DNA of 64,000 nt from Stenopsyche tienmushanensis (Eukaryota > Arthropoda > Insecta > Trichoptera > Stenopsychidae), in assembly GCA_008973525.1 (NCBI GenBank), contig WACJ01000460.1, positions 38,033 through 102,032 on the forward strand, read 5' to 3'. Each line of letters begins with the position of its first letter. The stretch's first letter is position 1. Below, piece after piece: positions 49,110 to 60,520 of this stretch. The notes below the pieces were generated by a model. It was not told the DNA's origin and did no database searches. It was given only the letters and a program-made list of their open reading frames with translations. The position numbers were made by a program, and so were the translations under genes.

Positions 49110-50840
49110 GTTTTAAATTACAATTTGTTTTTGAATCTCCTTTTGTAATTTTCGCGAAAGTTTTTGTATATCTTTGTAAGTTCTTTGGCATTTCGAGGAA
49201 GTGGGCCAGTTTTAACGGGTGGGCCCTTATCCATCCGCTCTATATTTATAAGCGATTCATCGAACATCTTCTGGAGCGCAGCTTCCCAAACGTTACCGCA
49301 TTGTTTGAAAATATCGTATTCTAGCACACGTAATCTTTCGTTACGACACGCTCTTCTTAATCCATTTGCATTTTGTTAATCGCAATTATATCAATGGCCC
49401 CTGACCACTCTCTCTCTGTATCTCTTGCAAGTTGCTGGTACATAGAATACATATCTTTACTGTTGTCTAACCTTGTTTTATTAATTTTATATTTTAACTG
49501 TTAAGCGCCGGAGTCGATTACGCAGACGCTACCAGTTCAGTTTACCGATATGGATATGGTGTTAACGATGGTCAGTTTTCAATGTACATGTCGAAGAAGC
49601 AAATTATGAACATAACTTTTGCACACACTCCATGGCATGCCAGTTGTCCTGCGACCTCACACGAATGCGTTATTGAGAAGTCATAAAGGAATTCTGTTTT
49701 TTGGGAGTTTCGATCTAAATAAAGATCGCGTTGATCTTGATGAATTCGAAATGAAAGTAAAGAAACTCGAGTTCTATTCTTAGAGTCGTTAGCGAGATGC
49801 AGGCGGCGTCGAGCGATGTGGACTGTCCTTTCTTCTCCGGACTCCATGGATGTCGCCGTTCCAGAAGTTTATACCCTGGCTTGCGTGGGTCGATCTGATG
49901 CTTTGCCAACAGTGTTCTAATGTGGCCAAATCGCGGCTTATGTCACCCATAATTCATATGAGTGTTTTGCCAGAATTACATTTGTTCCTTGCCGTTGTGT
50001 GTGCATTGCTGAAATTTGATGCTGAAAATTACACCTCAATTTTTCTCGAAGCACAAAAAAACGACCAACTATCTTTTTTCACCGGAAAGCATTAAGTTCA
50101 TGAAATAAGTGCATTTAGAAATGTCATTGACACCGATGCAAACTATTGTTTCCAAGCACACACCAATTAGCACCTTCCTGTCGTTCGGTTTAGTAGTAAA
50201 AAATAAACTACATAAGCAACGATCATGAAAACTTAAACACTATAAATCTATTTTCTAGGAAAAATAACATACAAATCTTTCTGATCCGGATTCAGTATCG
50301 CTTTGTTTAGATTTCATTCTTAGAATACCGTCGAGCACTCGCCATATGATATAATGTCTTCCCAGATCAACCGTTTTATCCAGAATTATTAAACGAGTAT
50401 AACAAAATAGCGGCATAATCGCATTGTTTTATTATAGCGTTTGTATTGAATTACGCTATCATCAGCTAACGAATAATGACCTTTACCTTTTTACATATGC
50501 GCTTCAAAATATATACATACAATTTATCATTATGATTCAACAAACTTAAATCTTGCTTTGATATACATTTATCTTGAATTAAAGCCCACCCTTTGTTTAA
50601 TCGTTAAATTGTAAATAAACGTGTAAATTTGTTTAGTTGCACTTCTCAATCCTTTGTGCTTTGTTGGTACGGTTAAAAATGGGAGTTAGTCATTGCAAGT
50701 TCACTTTGTCTTTCCCCATTTGTCATCAGACTTGTTTTATTATTTACATGCAAAATATTTCAACCCTATTAACGCCGCTAGCATTAAATAGTAGCATATT
50801 TACCAATAATGTTTAATCAATTTCATTATTTTGTTTACAG
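49110..50840. other. End of the giant intron, no recognised features
   Basis: AT-rich; the last 20 bases form the polypyrimidine tract and acceptor of exon 3. Confidence 0.5.
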
Positions 50841-50997
50841 GTGATAGACTTTGGAAGTTCATGTTTTGAACACGAAAGAGTCTACACGTATATTCAATCG
50901 AGGTTTTATCGTGCACCCGAAGTTATACTCGGTGTTAGATATGGCACCCCGGTCGATATGTGGTCATTAGGTTGTATATTGGCCGAACTCTTCGTAG
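50841..50997 (+). CDS. Dyrk2: DYRK2-type kinase, exon 3: DFG, activation loop and APE
   Basis: The acceptor TTGTTTACAG is followed in phase 0 by [19 protein letters not shown], which continues exon 2 exactly although it lies 49.8 kb away. It holds the magnesium-binding DFG, the DYRK hallmark YTY whose second tyrosine is the autophosphorylation site in this family, RAPEVILG (APE motif) and [12 protein letters not shown] (helix F). Residues about 273-324; codon G325 is split (G|GT) by the next intron of 70 bases (50998-51067). Codon use is AT-rich, in contrast to exons 1-2. Confidence 0.95.
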
Positions 50998-51067
50998 GTA
51001 AGAATTCGTCATCGACTATTAAATTATTCTTATTGAAACGTTCTTATTAAATATTAATATTTTTCAG

Positions 51068-51253
51068 GTATACCATTGTTACCGGGCGAAGATGAAGCCG
51101 ATCAACTAGCATGCATCACGGAGCTATTAGGAGTACCGCCGCGCAATTTGATGGATGCTGGAAGGAGATCTAAAAATTTTATTACGAGTCGTGGTCTTCC
51201 GCGATATTGCACCACTTCAACGATGCCTGACGGCACCACTGAAGTTGGTGGAG
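51068..51253 (+). CDS. Dyrk2: DYRK2-type kinase, exon 4: C-lobe
   Basis: Joins exon 3 in phase 1 to give ELFVGIPLLPGEDEADQLAC, the DYRK2-like helix G segment, then ITELLGVPP and the family-specific insert ending SRGLPRYCTTSTMPDGTTEV. Residues about 325-386. The donor GTACGT lies at 51254; codon G387 is split (G|GA). The following intron is 79 bases. Everything is in frame with no damage, so the gene looks functional here. Confidence 0.93.
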
Positions 51254-51332
51254 GTACGTATCATCCGATTGTAAACATAATTATAAATGTGAAATATATT
51301 CAATTTAAAATCGATATGATTCTATGTTGTAG

Positions 51333-51435
51333 GAATATCAAGGAAAGGCAAAGTACGTGGTCCTCCTGGCTCAAAAGATCTTAAAACAGCTTTGAAAGGC
51401 TGTCAAGATCCGCATTTTATAGATTTCATTAAGCG
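51333..51435 (+). CDS. Dyrk2: DYRK2-type kinase, exon 5: C-lobe
   Basis: Acceptor TATGTTGTAG. Encodes [20 protein letters not shown] and then [14 protein letters not shown], the helix H region conserved in DYRK2 (RGPP, LKGC.DP.F.DF). Residues about 387-421; codon R421 is split (CG|A). The donor GTAAAA at 51436 sits so that the unspliced frame would stop at once, which supports the junction. The following intron is 90 bases. Confidence 0.92.
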
Positions 51436-51525
51436 GTAAAAATTTAAATTCAATTCATTTTTTCGTTATTGTTCGTTATTGTTTTGAAATATTTATATTT
51501 ATAACGATTTCACCATGATTTACAG

Positions 51526-51643
51526 ATGTTTAGTATGGGATCCTGCAATTAGAATGACTCCTTCGGTTGCTTTGAGGCATTCATGGTTACGTCGCCGTCT
51601 TCCAAGGCCGCCTGATCCCGTTATTAATTTCCCATGTGCCGTT
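51526..51643 (+). CDS. Dyrk2: DYRK2-type kinase, exon 6: end of kinase domain
   Basis: Acceptor ATGATTTACAG. Encodes [20 protein letters not shown], with the invariant helix-I arginine in the RMTP motif that closes the kinase fold, then [19 protein letters not shown]. The RRRLP.PP segment is typical of the DYRK2 C-terminal boundary. Ends in phase 0 at 51643 before GTAAGA. The following intron is 86 bases (51644-51729). Confidence 0.92.
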
Positions 51644-51729
51644 GTAAGATTTTTTATATTTTTTTAAAATGTTCACGTTAAACAATTTTTTGTTGATACG
51701 CCTTTACTTAAATATGATTTATTGCCTAG

Positions 51730-51787
51730 GAAACAACTCCACCTACCACAAACCGTCTTCGGGGTCTTGTGCCTACCAACCTTGTAG
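51730..51787 (+). CDS. Dyrk2: DYRK2-type kinase, exon 7: C-terminal tail
   Basis: Acceptor TATTGCCTAG, then ETTPPTTNRLRGLVPTNLV. Two donors compete. GTTCGT at 51788 (phase 1) leads in frame into the exon at 52025. GTAGGT at 51784 (phase 0) is a better match to a donor, but joined to 52025 it stops after 17 codons, whereas joined to 52153 it stays open. If unspliced, the frame stops at about 51820 after SYETLSLNSK. I prefer the 51787 end, which gives the longest conserved-looking tail. Confidence 0.75.
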
Positions 51788-52024
51788 GTTCGTATGAAAC
51801 ATTGTCTTTAAATTCAAAATGAAGCTAAAAGTTATTTTATAAATGTAAGTACAATAAATTCATCATTGGTTGACCACCTTATTTATTATAAACGTCTTTC
51901 ACTCGAGGATATTTAATATTCGTATTTGTATTACATATTAAAAGATTTTCACAATTTCCTAATGTTAATTATATTTATAGTCGATTGAAGATTCGGGATT
52001 AAGTTTGATTTTTAAAATTTTCAG

Positions 52025-52152
52025 TTGCTGAATCAAAAAAGTGCTCTTTACCGGCTTGTAGGCGGCTATACACAGTGATAACACCATCTCCAGAAGGTCA
52101 AAGAATTGGCAACGGATCAGCACATGCAGAACCTTCAGCTGCCGGTTCCTAG
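52025..52152 (+). CDS. Dyrk2: DYRK2-type kinase, exon 8: tail ending at an in-frame TAG
   Basis: Acceptor AAAATTTTCAG. Joined in phase 1 it reads VAESKKCSLPACRRLYTVIT, then PSPEGQRIGNGSAHAEPSAA and GS before TAG at 52150-52152. This gives 521 residues from the first in-window ATG, close to the usual DYRK2 size. The other two phases stop within 2 or 18 codons, so this one is chosen. The stop context is TAG followed by C. The same frame continues open for 427 codons after the stop, which is the main oddity of the gene. Confidence 0.75.
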
Positions 52153-53433
52153 CGCCCCATGCGCCTCTCCCGTGGCGCCAGCCTCGACGAGAGGCGCCAA
52201 TGCCCCGATCACCCGCGTCCTACAAATGCATCAGGAGAAAAACACTCTTTTGACAATTTATCCAATAATACTTCTGATCGACATGTTTTACCTGAAAACC
52301 CAACCCTTGAAAGAAAAAAACCTCATAGTGGTGATAGGCGTGAAAAATCTAAACCGGACAGACGCTCCTTTTATAGTGAAAGAGAAAACGGAAACCAAAT
52401 GAAAATCACAGATTTTTCTAATAAAAAAAATGATTCTCACAGCAAGAGAGGTGAAATGCTTAGTAACGATGATTCAGGTGTAGAACAATTATCATTTTAT
52501 AGTGAGAATGATGGTCATTTAAAGATGGGTAATGCGTTTACCGTACACGAGGGTAATACTGGGAGTGTAAAAAATGATTCGGTGTCGGATCGACGAACAT
52601 TCTTTTCTGAAAGTGAACTACAGACAGAAAATCGTATCAGAAGAGAGACGACGAAGAGTAAATTTTTCGAAAGTGATATCTCCGAAGGTGACGGTCGAAA
52701 TATATACGGTGATTTAGAAGACGAACCTCAAGACAATGAACCTAAGATACAAACGAGACGATCGCACTTCGGCGATTGTGACAATCGAAAAAGCTTCGGA
52801 GAGTCTGATATAAGGAGGAGCAAAGGTAGTTTACGGCAGGAGTTGCGCAGCCAAAGGTCGGCGTTTTCTGAATCCGTCGATTCGGCCTCGTCGAGGAGTC
52901 AAATGTCGAGTCTCGAGCCGGCGACTGATTTCGCGGAGAAGATGTTGAAATCGTCCAGAAGCTATCTCACCGAGAGCGATTGCTGTCGTCTAAGCACGAC
53001 CTCCTCCGCCAGAGAAGCGAGCGACGATAGCAGTCCCGGTGCGATCACCCAAGGGAGCGGTTTCGAAACGTTAGATTCGAAATATGCCAGAAAGAGAGCT
53101 AGAAAGTGCGGTCACAAGCGGCAAAAATCTCTGGATATCAGCCGACATCCGGCGCAGCAGGATAAAAGTCAGAACGAAGCTAAATCTTTTAGAGACTTTG
53201 AACTCGAGGAGGATCTATCGAAACGTCTGGATAGATTAGAACCAAAGTCTGTCGGATTTATACGGCAAAGCTTGAAAAAGAATCTTAGCCGATATGACTT
53301 GAATTTTGACTCCGAAGATGAGAGATGCTTTCGACACAGTTTAGATATGGATAGGTCTTTTGATTTGGACTTTTTAGACACTAGCATTGATGATCGTTAC
53401 GGGTCATTTGAGAGGGATTTTGATCTCGTTTAA
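52153..53433 (+). CDS. Kinase tail extension: 427-codon open frame directly after the TAG, with repeated RRSxFSES-like motifs
   Basis: This frame is in register with the upstream kinase exon and is uninterrupted until TAA/TTT-rich sequence after the final DFDLV. The first ATG is at 52159. The length in AT-rich DNA and the strongly biased composition (Ser, Asp, Glu, Arg, Lys) argue that it is coding. Counting from that ATG, degenerate motif units occur near residues 68-74 (RRSFYSE), 111-116 (LSFYSE), 145-151 (RRTFFSE), 167-172 (SKFFES), 200-206 (RRSHFGD), 210-215 (RKSFGE), 232-238 (QRSAFSE) and 266-272 (RSYLTES). A basic cluster at 311-323 (RKRARKCGHKRQK) resembles a nuclear localisation signal. 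The last 80 residues are acidic and Phe/Leu/Asp-rich. I see no known domain and predict disorder. Most likely it is an extended kinase C-terminus made by readthrough or alternative splicing. A separate gene, or a nonsense allele or sequencing error at the TAG, remains possible. Confidence 0.75.
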   Translation, partial: RPMRLSRGASLDERRQCPDHPRPTNASGEKHSFDNLSNNTSDRHVLPENPTLERKKPHSGDRREKSKPDRRSFYSERENGNQMKITDFSNKKNDSHSKRGEMLSNDDSGVEQLSFYSENDGHLKMGNAFTVHEGNTGSVKNDSVSDRRTFFSESELQTENRIRRETTKSKFFESDISEGDGRNIYGDLEDEPQDNEPKIQTRRSHFGDCDNRKSFGESDIRRSKGSLRQELRSQRSAFSESVDSASSRSQMSSLEPATDFAEKMLKSSRSYLTESDCCRLSTTSSAREASDDSSPGAITQGSGFETLDSKYARKRARKCGHKRQKSLDISRHPAQQDKSQNEAKSFRDFELEEDLSKRLDRLEPKSVGFIRQSLKKNLSRYDLNFDSEDERCFRHSLDMDRSFDLDFLDTSIDDRYGSFERDFDLV

Positions 53434-53901
53434 ATTTAAATACCAATTGTTCAAAATCAATTGCATTAGAAATTTATGCACAAATAATTTTGAAGCTATT
53501 TCCTGATTATACGTAATTAGGACAAATCAGTATTATGTGATAATTAATACCTACATTTTAGTGTCGTTCTTTTCATTGCTTTGTTTTTTTTTTTCTTTTT
53601 ATTATTTACAATGCACATAACTCTTAACAAATTACCATTGTCGGTAGAACTTTTTTGTTTGTTCGTAAGCATAACGCAACAGTCATATTCTCCTTCGACG
53701 ATCAATATTTTTAATTGATCAATATTTAAATGTAATTGCTTATATTATAATAATTTTGATTTTTAAGATTGAAATATATCGATGATAGGGAATGGCTTCC
53801 AAATTGATTTAGATTTATATCAAGATGTAATTTATATATCTCAGTGAGGCATAGTTTTTATTAATCACTGTTAGTCAATGTGTATTGTAATAAGAGTGTG
53901 A

Positions 53902-53907
53902 AATAAA
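53902..53907 (+). terminator. Candidate proximal poly(A) signal AATAAA
   Basis: About 470 bases after the long-frame stop, followed by T-rich sequence (AAATTTTCTC). One of several candidates. Confidence 0.45.
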
Positions 53908-56900
53908 CGTATCAAATTTTCTCATAAAGATTTTGGTATTTCATTAAAACCATTATGCTTTTTCCGAATATTGTGCTATAAAGTTAAATGTGAAATCCAT
54001 CTATTAGTCCCGTTAGTAGTATTTTGAATTTATTAATTAAAAAAAAGTGTTTATTGTGTACAATAAAAGTTTAAGTGAAAATGTTGAGCTTTTCAAATGT
54101 GACTGAATAAGTTATTGAAACATTAAACATAACTTGTATAAGTAATTGGTGAAAGGTGATGAATTAGTGATGAAGAAATATAAGATTTTTTTTTATATTC
54201 AATATACAAATGTAAGTGACATTGTTATAATGATATAGGCAATGTCACAATTCCTGCAGTGTTTTAGTGCTTTTTGTATTAACATGACATGTGTTTGTAA
54301 TGGATAAATGTAATTTTTGTAACGTTAGGTTTTTATGGACATTCATATCATTCGGATACACGAATATCGATTCATTATACAGGATTGCGAAATCATCTTG
54401 CTAAGTTGAAGGAACGATCTGTTGACCGCAGTATTTCATCGCCGCGAGTTAGTACTTACCGAATTTTACAATTTTATAGCGAACTTATCGAGCACGATTC
54501 ACTTCAATTCCGGACCCGGTCAAGTAATATTTGAATTAGTGACGCGTTTTACACGGACGCAAACATAACTAATCACCATTTGATATTCTAAATTAAAGTT
54601 TAAGTGAACTATATGAGATGCCTAAAAAGAGTAAGACCGTTTCTCTTCAACTTTGGATAAATTCAAAGACAGACTTCTAAAGGCTCGGCAAGATGTCTCA
54701 CGCTATGCGTGTTTACTTTTAGTAGGATTTCTTTACGATATTTTTATTCTTAATTGACGAAGCTGTGTATGATTAATTTTCCTCGTTGAGGAATGACTGC
54801 TATTATTTATTCACAGTTCCTTAGTTATAATGAATCTTTCGCCAATTATACTTTTAATACTAAGGTTTATTCAGTTGTAAGTTTACTTTGTATTTTTGAT
54901 CATGACTTGTAACTATTTCATAGTTGTTTTATTCGATTTCCTCTAAATTGTATTTCTTAAGTATTTGTTCGTTGCTTTTATTTTTAAATGTGTACTCGTA
55001 GAAATATACCATAGTTTTTTTTTTAAGTTTTTCTACGATCATGTCTTAATAGTTTTACTTTGTACGCTAATATATCTGACAATCTCTCTTTACGCTTGAA
55101 AAGTGATTTCATGCGAGACTATGATATTGTATGCTTAATTGAGCTTTAACCTTTGTCTTATGGGCTCGATATATACACATTCATCCTAAAGAAACCTATA
55201 CCTTATTTGTATATATATATATTTCTTTATATGGAAGATATTTATATGAAGTTTTGTCTATTTAACCCTTTTTGATATATAATTTAATCTAAAATATCTC
55301 ATTGTAATATTATTTTGCTGGATTCGACTAAGATGATCAACTAAACCTGATTTTCTGTCCTTTTACTAAATAAAAAACGTTTGTACAAATACGTATTTGC
55401 ACACTCACATACCTGTATATTTATCCACATTGTCTAATTACGCATATGCGCTTCTCAATGCGCGTATGTATTTATAAACGCTTCTTAATCCGGATAGTGA
55501 ATCTTTAACCAATGTATATACATCGTAAATCTTTTTATATCGATATTCAAATTAAGTAATATTTTAAAATTAATCATCAATTGACTGATACCTTTAACTG
55601 TGGAATTATATTGATAAGTATTAAACGAGGGTGATCATCTTAGTCAGGCGTGAATGTTCACTTCTTTAGGAAATTTAATTGCCGATCAATCGTTCCTTTA
55701 ATGATAATCTCAAAATATAATAGGACTACATTGCATGATCCCCCCTTTCAATTGATATGCGACTGATCTACTAGCTGTATCTAAGTCAAAAGTTAGCATC
55801 AAATATAGCGACTTATTTATTGATTGCGTTAACTCGGTATAGAAGGTCTGATTCGTATTTCTGTTCGATGTAGTAAAATGCACGGTTATGAAGCGGAGCG
55901 TTTGTGTGCATGATCTTTATTGCTGAATTTTTAGAGAATTATTTTACAATGGCCTTAAGATTGATGCGACCAATATGTTTATATGTATGTGTATAGACGT
56001 GAATGTATACATATACATACATCCATATATTATATTAATCGTTAATCTTAGTGTGTAAATCCGACGATCCAATTCTTCTATATAGTGATAATGTATCGTG
56101 TGTTGTAACTTTTCGTATATTATACACATTTTGTACGCATACACAGAAACACTCGCGTCCTCGTACACTCATCGGTAGTGTTTTGATGGGAATTCTCAGT
56201 TGTGAATATTTCATAATTGTGCTGTGCATTTGGATTTAATGAAATTGTAACGTTAAGGTGGAGAAATTTATTAGTTAAAATTGTATGTGTATTCTCCGTC
56301 CGAGTGTTTGGTTTGACTTTGTTTTATCAGTCGACTGATTATACTATTTCGATTAAATCCTTCCCGCTTAAACATACAGTCTTCTTCGTTTCGTGTCGAT
56401 TTTATTCTATTATTTACACAGCGTATCTCCGAATATTGCCGTATGTTTGTATATAAAATCGGTTTTTTCAAAATTTGTATATCTGACTGATAGGGTAGCT
56501 TTAGCTTCATTATTATTGCATATCATATTAATATACGATTTATGGCTCATGAGAATTTAATTTAATTCTATGAAATATAGTATATACGGCCGCATTTCTA
56601 CGGTAATCATACTACCGAAAACAAAGAATCCATGCCTAACAATAATATTTTTTTATTTAAAATTGTATAACAGATTTTCGATATGAATTATTGTTAGCTG
56701 ATCTCAAAATGTATGACCTGCTTAAATTTTAGTTAATTCTATTTTGCATAGGGTTGCATATTCTGTGACCAAATTAAACCTATCGTATGTAGTTAATGAA
56801 AATTTAATAAATCAGAATTGTCCATGTAGGCTCTTTAGGAACATTCATCGCGCAAAATATTAAATCAATTAAATGCGTTTTGATTTTGTGCTAATATCGT

Positions 56901-59674
56901 CTTGTGTTCAATGATTTATAATGCACATCGATGTGTAATATATTATTTTAACTGAATCTCACTAATCTATTAATGACAGTCGTATATTTAAACGTTCAAC
57001 TATATTAATATGAAGGGTCCGATTCAATATAGTTAGTTTAGACGATGCCACGTGCATGATTATAAATTTTTATTTTTTATCCTCTAAATTGAAATAATAT
57101 GTTTTTTTGTAGTACAATCTATTGTGATTGCTATAATCGTAGTGAAATATTTTTTTTTATTTTTGCAATGTATATTATTGTTTATATGTGTCAATTGCTC
57201 ATATCCGATTTTTAATGATTTCTTCCCTTTTTTTTATTATAATGCTTCATAATGCATTTTAATTAAAAATATGAATGTGATAAAAACTTTGCAATAAGTA
57301 TAAATCTTAACGATGAACAATAAATAATATGTCTTGACGTTTCTTTTATTTATTTTAATTATTATTACACAATAGAGATCTGGACGGAACGTAATTTCAG
57401 ATTTATCCGAGCTTCATTTTCGAATATCCCAAAATCCCATCCTCGATTATCTTTAAATAAGATCCGCGTCCGTACAGATTTCTATTACACGAATATCGAT
57501 CATAACGAATAATCAAAACGATGCTTTGTGCAATGATTTACATCTAAAATTATTTCTCATCTTTTTTACGTTAAATTCTTTTTATAACTGACTTACTACC
57601 GCTTGTAGACAATTCTGCATATTATTTTGTATTGTTAACTGTTGCTTGTATCAAAAATGGATCGAATGTAAATGATTATGTTCTTGTAGAAGTCGTTCAA
57701 TGGATTAACTCTGATTATAGTAATTATTATAATATTTAAATATAGGTAATGCAAATATATCAGATCTCAGTATATAAATTCAAGTAGCTAAAAGGTGAAG
57801 TTATGTATCGATAGAAGGAATGTATTGATAATATTTTGATTATTTTATCGACGACTTATTCTTCATAAAATCTACTGCCGTTTTATTTCATATTTGCCGA
57901 GTAAAATACAAATTTTCACCGAATATTTATCTAAACGGACTATTGACAATAATAATTCATTTTTAATCGCAACGCAATTATAACGTCAATTAAAAACAAC
58001 AATTACGAAATATACGAAACTAGTCAAACTATTAAGAATAAGAAGATTCGGTATTTTAAATTTTGTATCGACGCAAATTAATTAAATCTGAATTTCCTTA
58101 TGAACACACATACAATTTTATATTATCGAAAATGCATTTAAATTCAGTATTATCGTAATCGTACACAAATTCGATGCATTTATTTTAACGCGAAATAGTC
58201 TTTAGATAAATATTCGAACGTCACGTCGGAATAAAACGGCAGTACTTTATGAATATAATATTTGTTGCATATACATATATACAGGAAGCCGTCATAGCAT
58301 GTCATTCATGTAACCGTACGTTAATAACGAATTTATCTACGATCATTCCAACGCCGAGCAATTCATCTCGATCTATCGCTATCAAATCCTCGCGCGACTA
58401 AATAATCGGACGAATCGAGGCACTCGGATGATCGTCGAAATTTAAAACCCTGCATATATACATAAATGCAAGTACATTCAATCATATTTACACTTACGAG
58501 AATAAAGTATATATTTAAAGTAATTTTACACTTTTCTAATGCATCAGAGTAATCGTACGTGTATATGTAGGGAATAAGAATATTGAGAATTTGTTGGTTT
58601 CTTATAATTTACAGGTTTGATGTGCAGACACGTTCAATCGGTAATTGAATACAGTTCGTAAAAGCGCTCGATAAACAATGCAAAGCTATGTATATTACAT
58701 ATCTTTACGCGTAACATCTCCATATTAATTTTAATCGATCCGAGTCCATCTCGTATACATATCTTTAATTAACGAGTACTATAACAGTCGAATTTTAATC
58801 GCGGCTCGCCGCGGTGTCTATATCGGGAACATAAATCTTATATTAACGTATGCTTAAACGAACTTCGGCTATAAAATAGTGAAATGTTGACGCTCGAATT
58901 TTACGAACTGTATTTTTCATTTGTCACGCGTTTAAGTTTCTGTATAACTGTAGAATGCAATCTGAATATTTCTAATGTATAGCCCGCAATATACATATAA
59001 ACATATGCATATATATAATATGTATGCCTGTTTGTGTATGTGAATCTTTATATGTATAATTGTCAAGTGTTCATTTTCAATGGTTCCCTTTAATCGAGTC
59101 GGAATCGTATGTGTTTGTATAACTATAGCTTTGTGATGATTTTATACGCTTTCAATAAAGAATCGGCGGTCGAAAATCAATTGTATTGATAATTAGTCTT
59201 GCCTGAATCCCGTCGTGGGATCTTTAGTGATTAAATGTGAGATTTATATTTATTTGTCTCCGAGTCATATATCCTTATTGAATAAAATCATATTAAGATT
59301 GTAGAGGACAGAGCGAGTTGTGGGCGGGACATTTGTTAAACGGAATATTCCTCCCCATAACTTTATATACACCACGAATAATCAAACTATTAATGCAATA
59401 ATCTGAAAGCCTTTAAATATATATTTAGCAATTCTTTTCCCTGTAACTATTATTACATTTAGATTTTCGTGTCATGTTTTTTTATGAAGCCTTTTATATA
59501 CATGCATACTATATGCGAGCATATATATATATGTGCGTATATATTAAACACACAGAGAAATATTGAAATCTATGAATTGTTGAGAATATGAATTGATTTA
59601 TATTTGGATTGTTTAGTTGTATTTAGGCATTTGAGCCTTCCTCGTGTATTAAGAGACATGTATTGAATATGATA

Positions 59675-59680
59675 AATAAA
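59675..59680 (+). terminator. Candidate distal poly(A) signal AATAAA
   Basis: Last AATAAA before the repeat-bearing intergenic region, with a T-rich stretch about 25 bases on. Another strong candidate is at 59154. Confidence 0.35.
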
Positions 59681-59873
59681 CAAATTTAAATAACACATTA
59701 TAACAGTTTTTATTTATATTTGAATGAGAATGAAACTTCGCTTCAATAACAATATGGTTAAAAGTCACGGACATCATCAGTATGGCAGTCCTCTTCAAAA
59801 CTAGGGATTCGTAAATGTTCAAAGATAATGCATAATTTCCGAGTTTTATTTGTTCTAATCATGTTTATGTATT

Positions 59874-60175
59874 TTGTTATTATATACTAAAACCTATTTG
59901 GAAGTACGGAATACAGCTCTGGACTTGCTTTCGGATGATTCTGGATGCTTTCATTCCAAAGTGCTGCGTACTATAGTCAATGCTCCATGGTATGTGACAA
60001 ACGACACAATAGGCAGTGAACTAAACATATCTACAGTGAAACAGGAGATTGAAAGATATTGTCGAAAATATAAACAAAGACTAAATACACACCCCAATCG
60101 CCTGGTCGAAGAGCTAACCAACCCTCTGGGACGCGTAGGCTGAAAAGATAAATGGTCCATGACCTAGAAAAAAGA
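59874..60175 (+). mobile_element. Jockey-type LINE, reverse transcriptase C-terminal fragment
   Basis: The + frame 59874-60143 reads KVLRTIVNAPWYVTNDTIGS, then ELNISTVKQEIERYCRKYKQ and RLNTHPNRLVEELTNPLGRV before a stop. The (N)APW(Y/F)V.N..I...L.I.TV..EI.R...KY..RL..HPN pattern is the C-terminus of Jockey-clade LINE proteins. Only this end survives, and the frame is open across it, so it is relatively young. Confidence 0.85.
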
Positions 60176-60329
60176 CTCAAATTGATGAACATTAATGAAT
60201 GAAGACCTACACAAGTCAATAACATAAACATCAAAAGAACTAAATATCTCTCAGAGGATAGATAATTTATATAAAATATATATATATAAGTAAATGTAAT
60301 GAAAATTTGCAATGGCACTTTATATTATC

Positions 60330-60520
60330 CACTCCATTGTTTCTGCAACCAGAAGCTTTATCATATTTTCATCCATAAATAATAAAAGAACATTACCCGG
60401 GGTAATATCTGTTAATGATTGTTGTTTGTTGGTGAACTCGTTCCGCTGGATATTGTTCAATGAACCACCAATACTCGTCAATTCCTCCGCTTCTTCTACA
60501 TCCAGTTCTTCTAACATCCC
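60330..60520 (-). mobile_element. piggyBac-family transposase fragment
   Basis: The - strand frame 60517-60320 ends GNVLLLFMDENMIKLLVAET then MEWI, resembling the start of the piggyBac DDE domain (F.LF.....I..IV.ETN.YA). The preceding acidic stretch (LDVEEAEELTS) fits the acidic N-terminal region of such proteins. Confidence 0.55.

Larger units (their letters stand above)
1034..50840 (+). other. Giant intron 2 of the kinase gene (49,807 bases)
   Basis: Bounded by donor AAG|GTAAAC and acceptor TTGTTTACAG|GTG, both in phase 0, with the protein continuing from GRSGIK to VIDFGSS. It splits the catalytic loop from the DFG motif. All other introns of this gene in the window are 70-237 bases. It holds the transposon remnants listed separately and no exon of the kinase that I can identify. 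Confidence 0.9.
53434..59700 (+). other. Probable long 3'UTR and downstream flank of the kinase gene
   Basis: AT-rich, no open frame of note, and none of the repeat families that crowd the intron. AATAAA signals occur at 53902, 54062, 55369, 59154 and 59675. A TGTATATA Pumilio-type word is at 55209. The absence of transposons over 6 kb suggests it is transcribed or constrained. I cannot tell where the mRNA ends. Confidence 0.5.

Noticed and set aside
52106..52402. 98-codon + frame overlapping the tail extension
   Set aside because: It overlaps the 424-codon frame, lacks its biased repeats, and reaching it would need an extra splice (AG at 52138) that gives no longer product.
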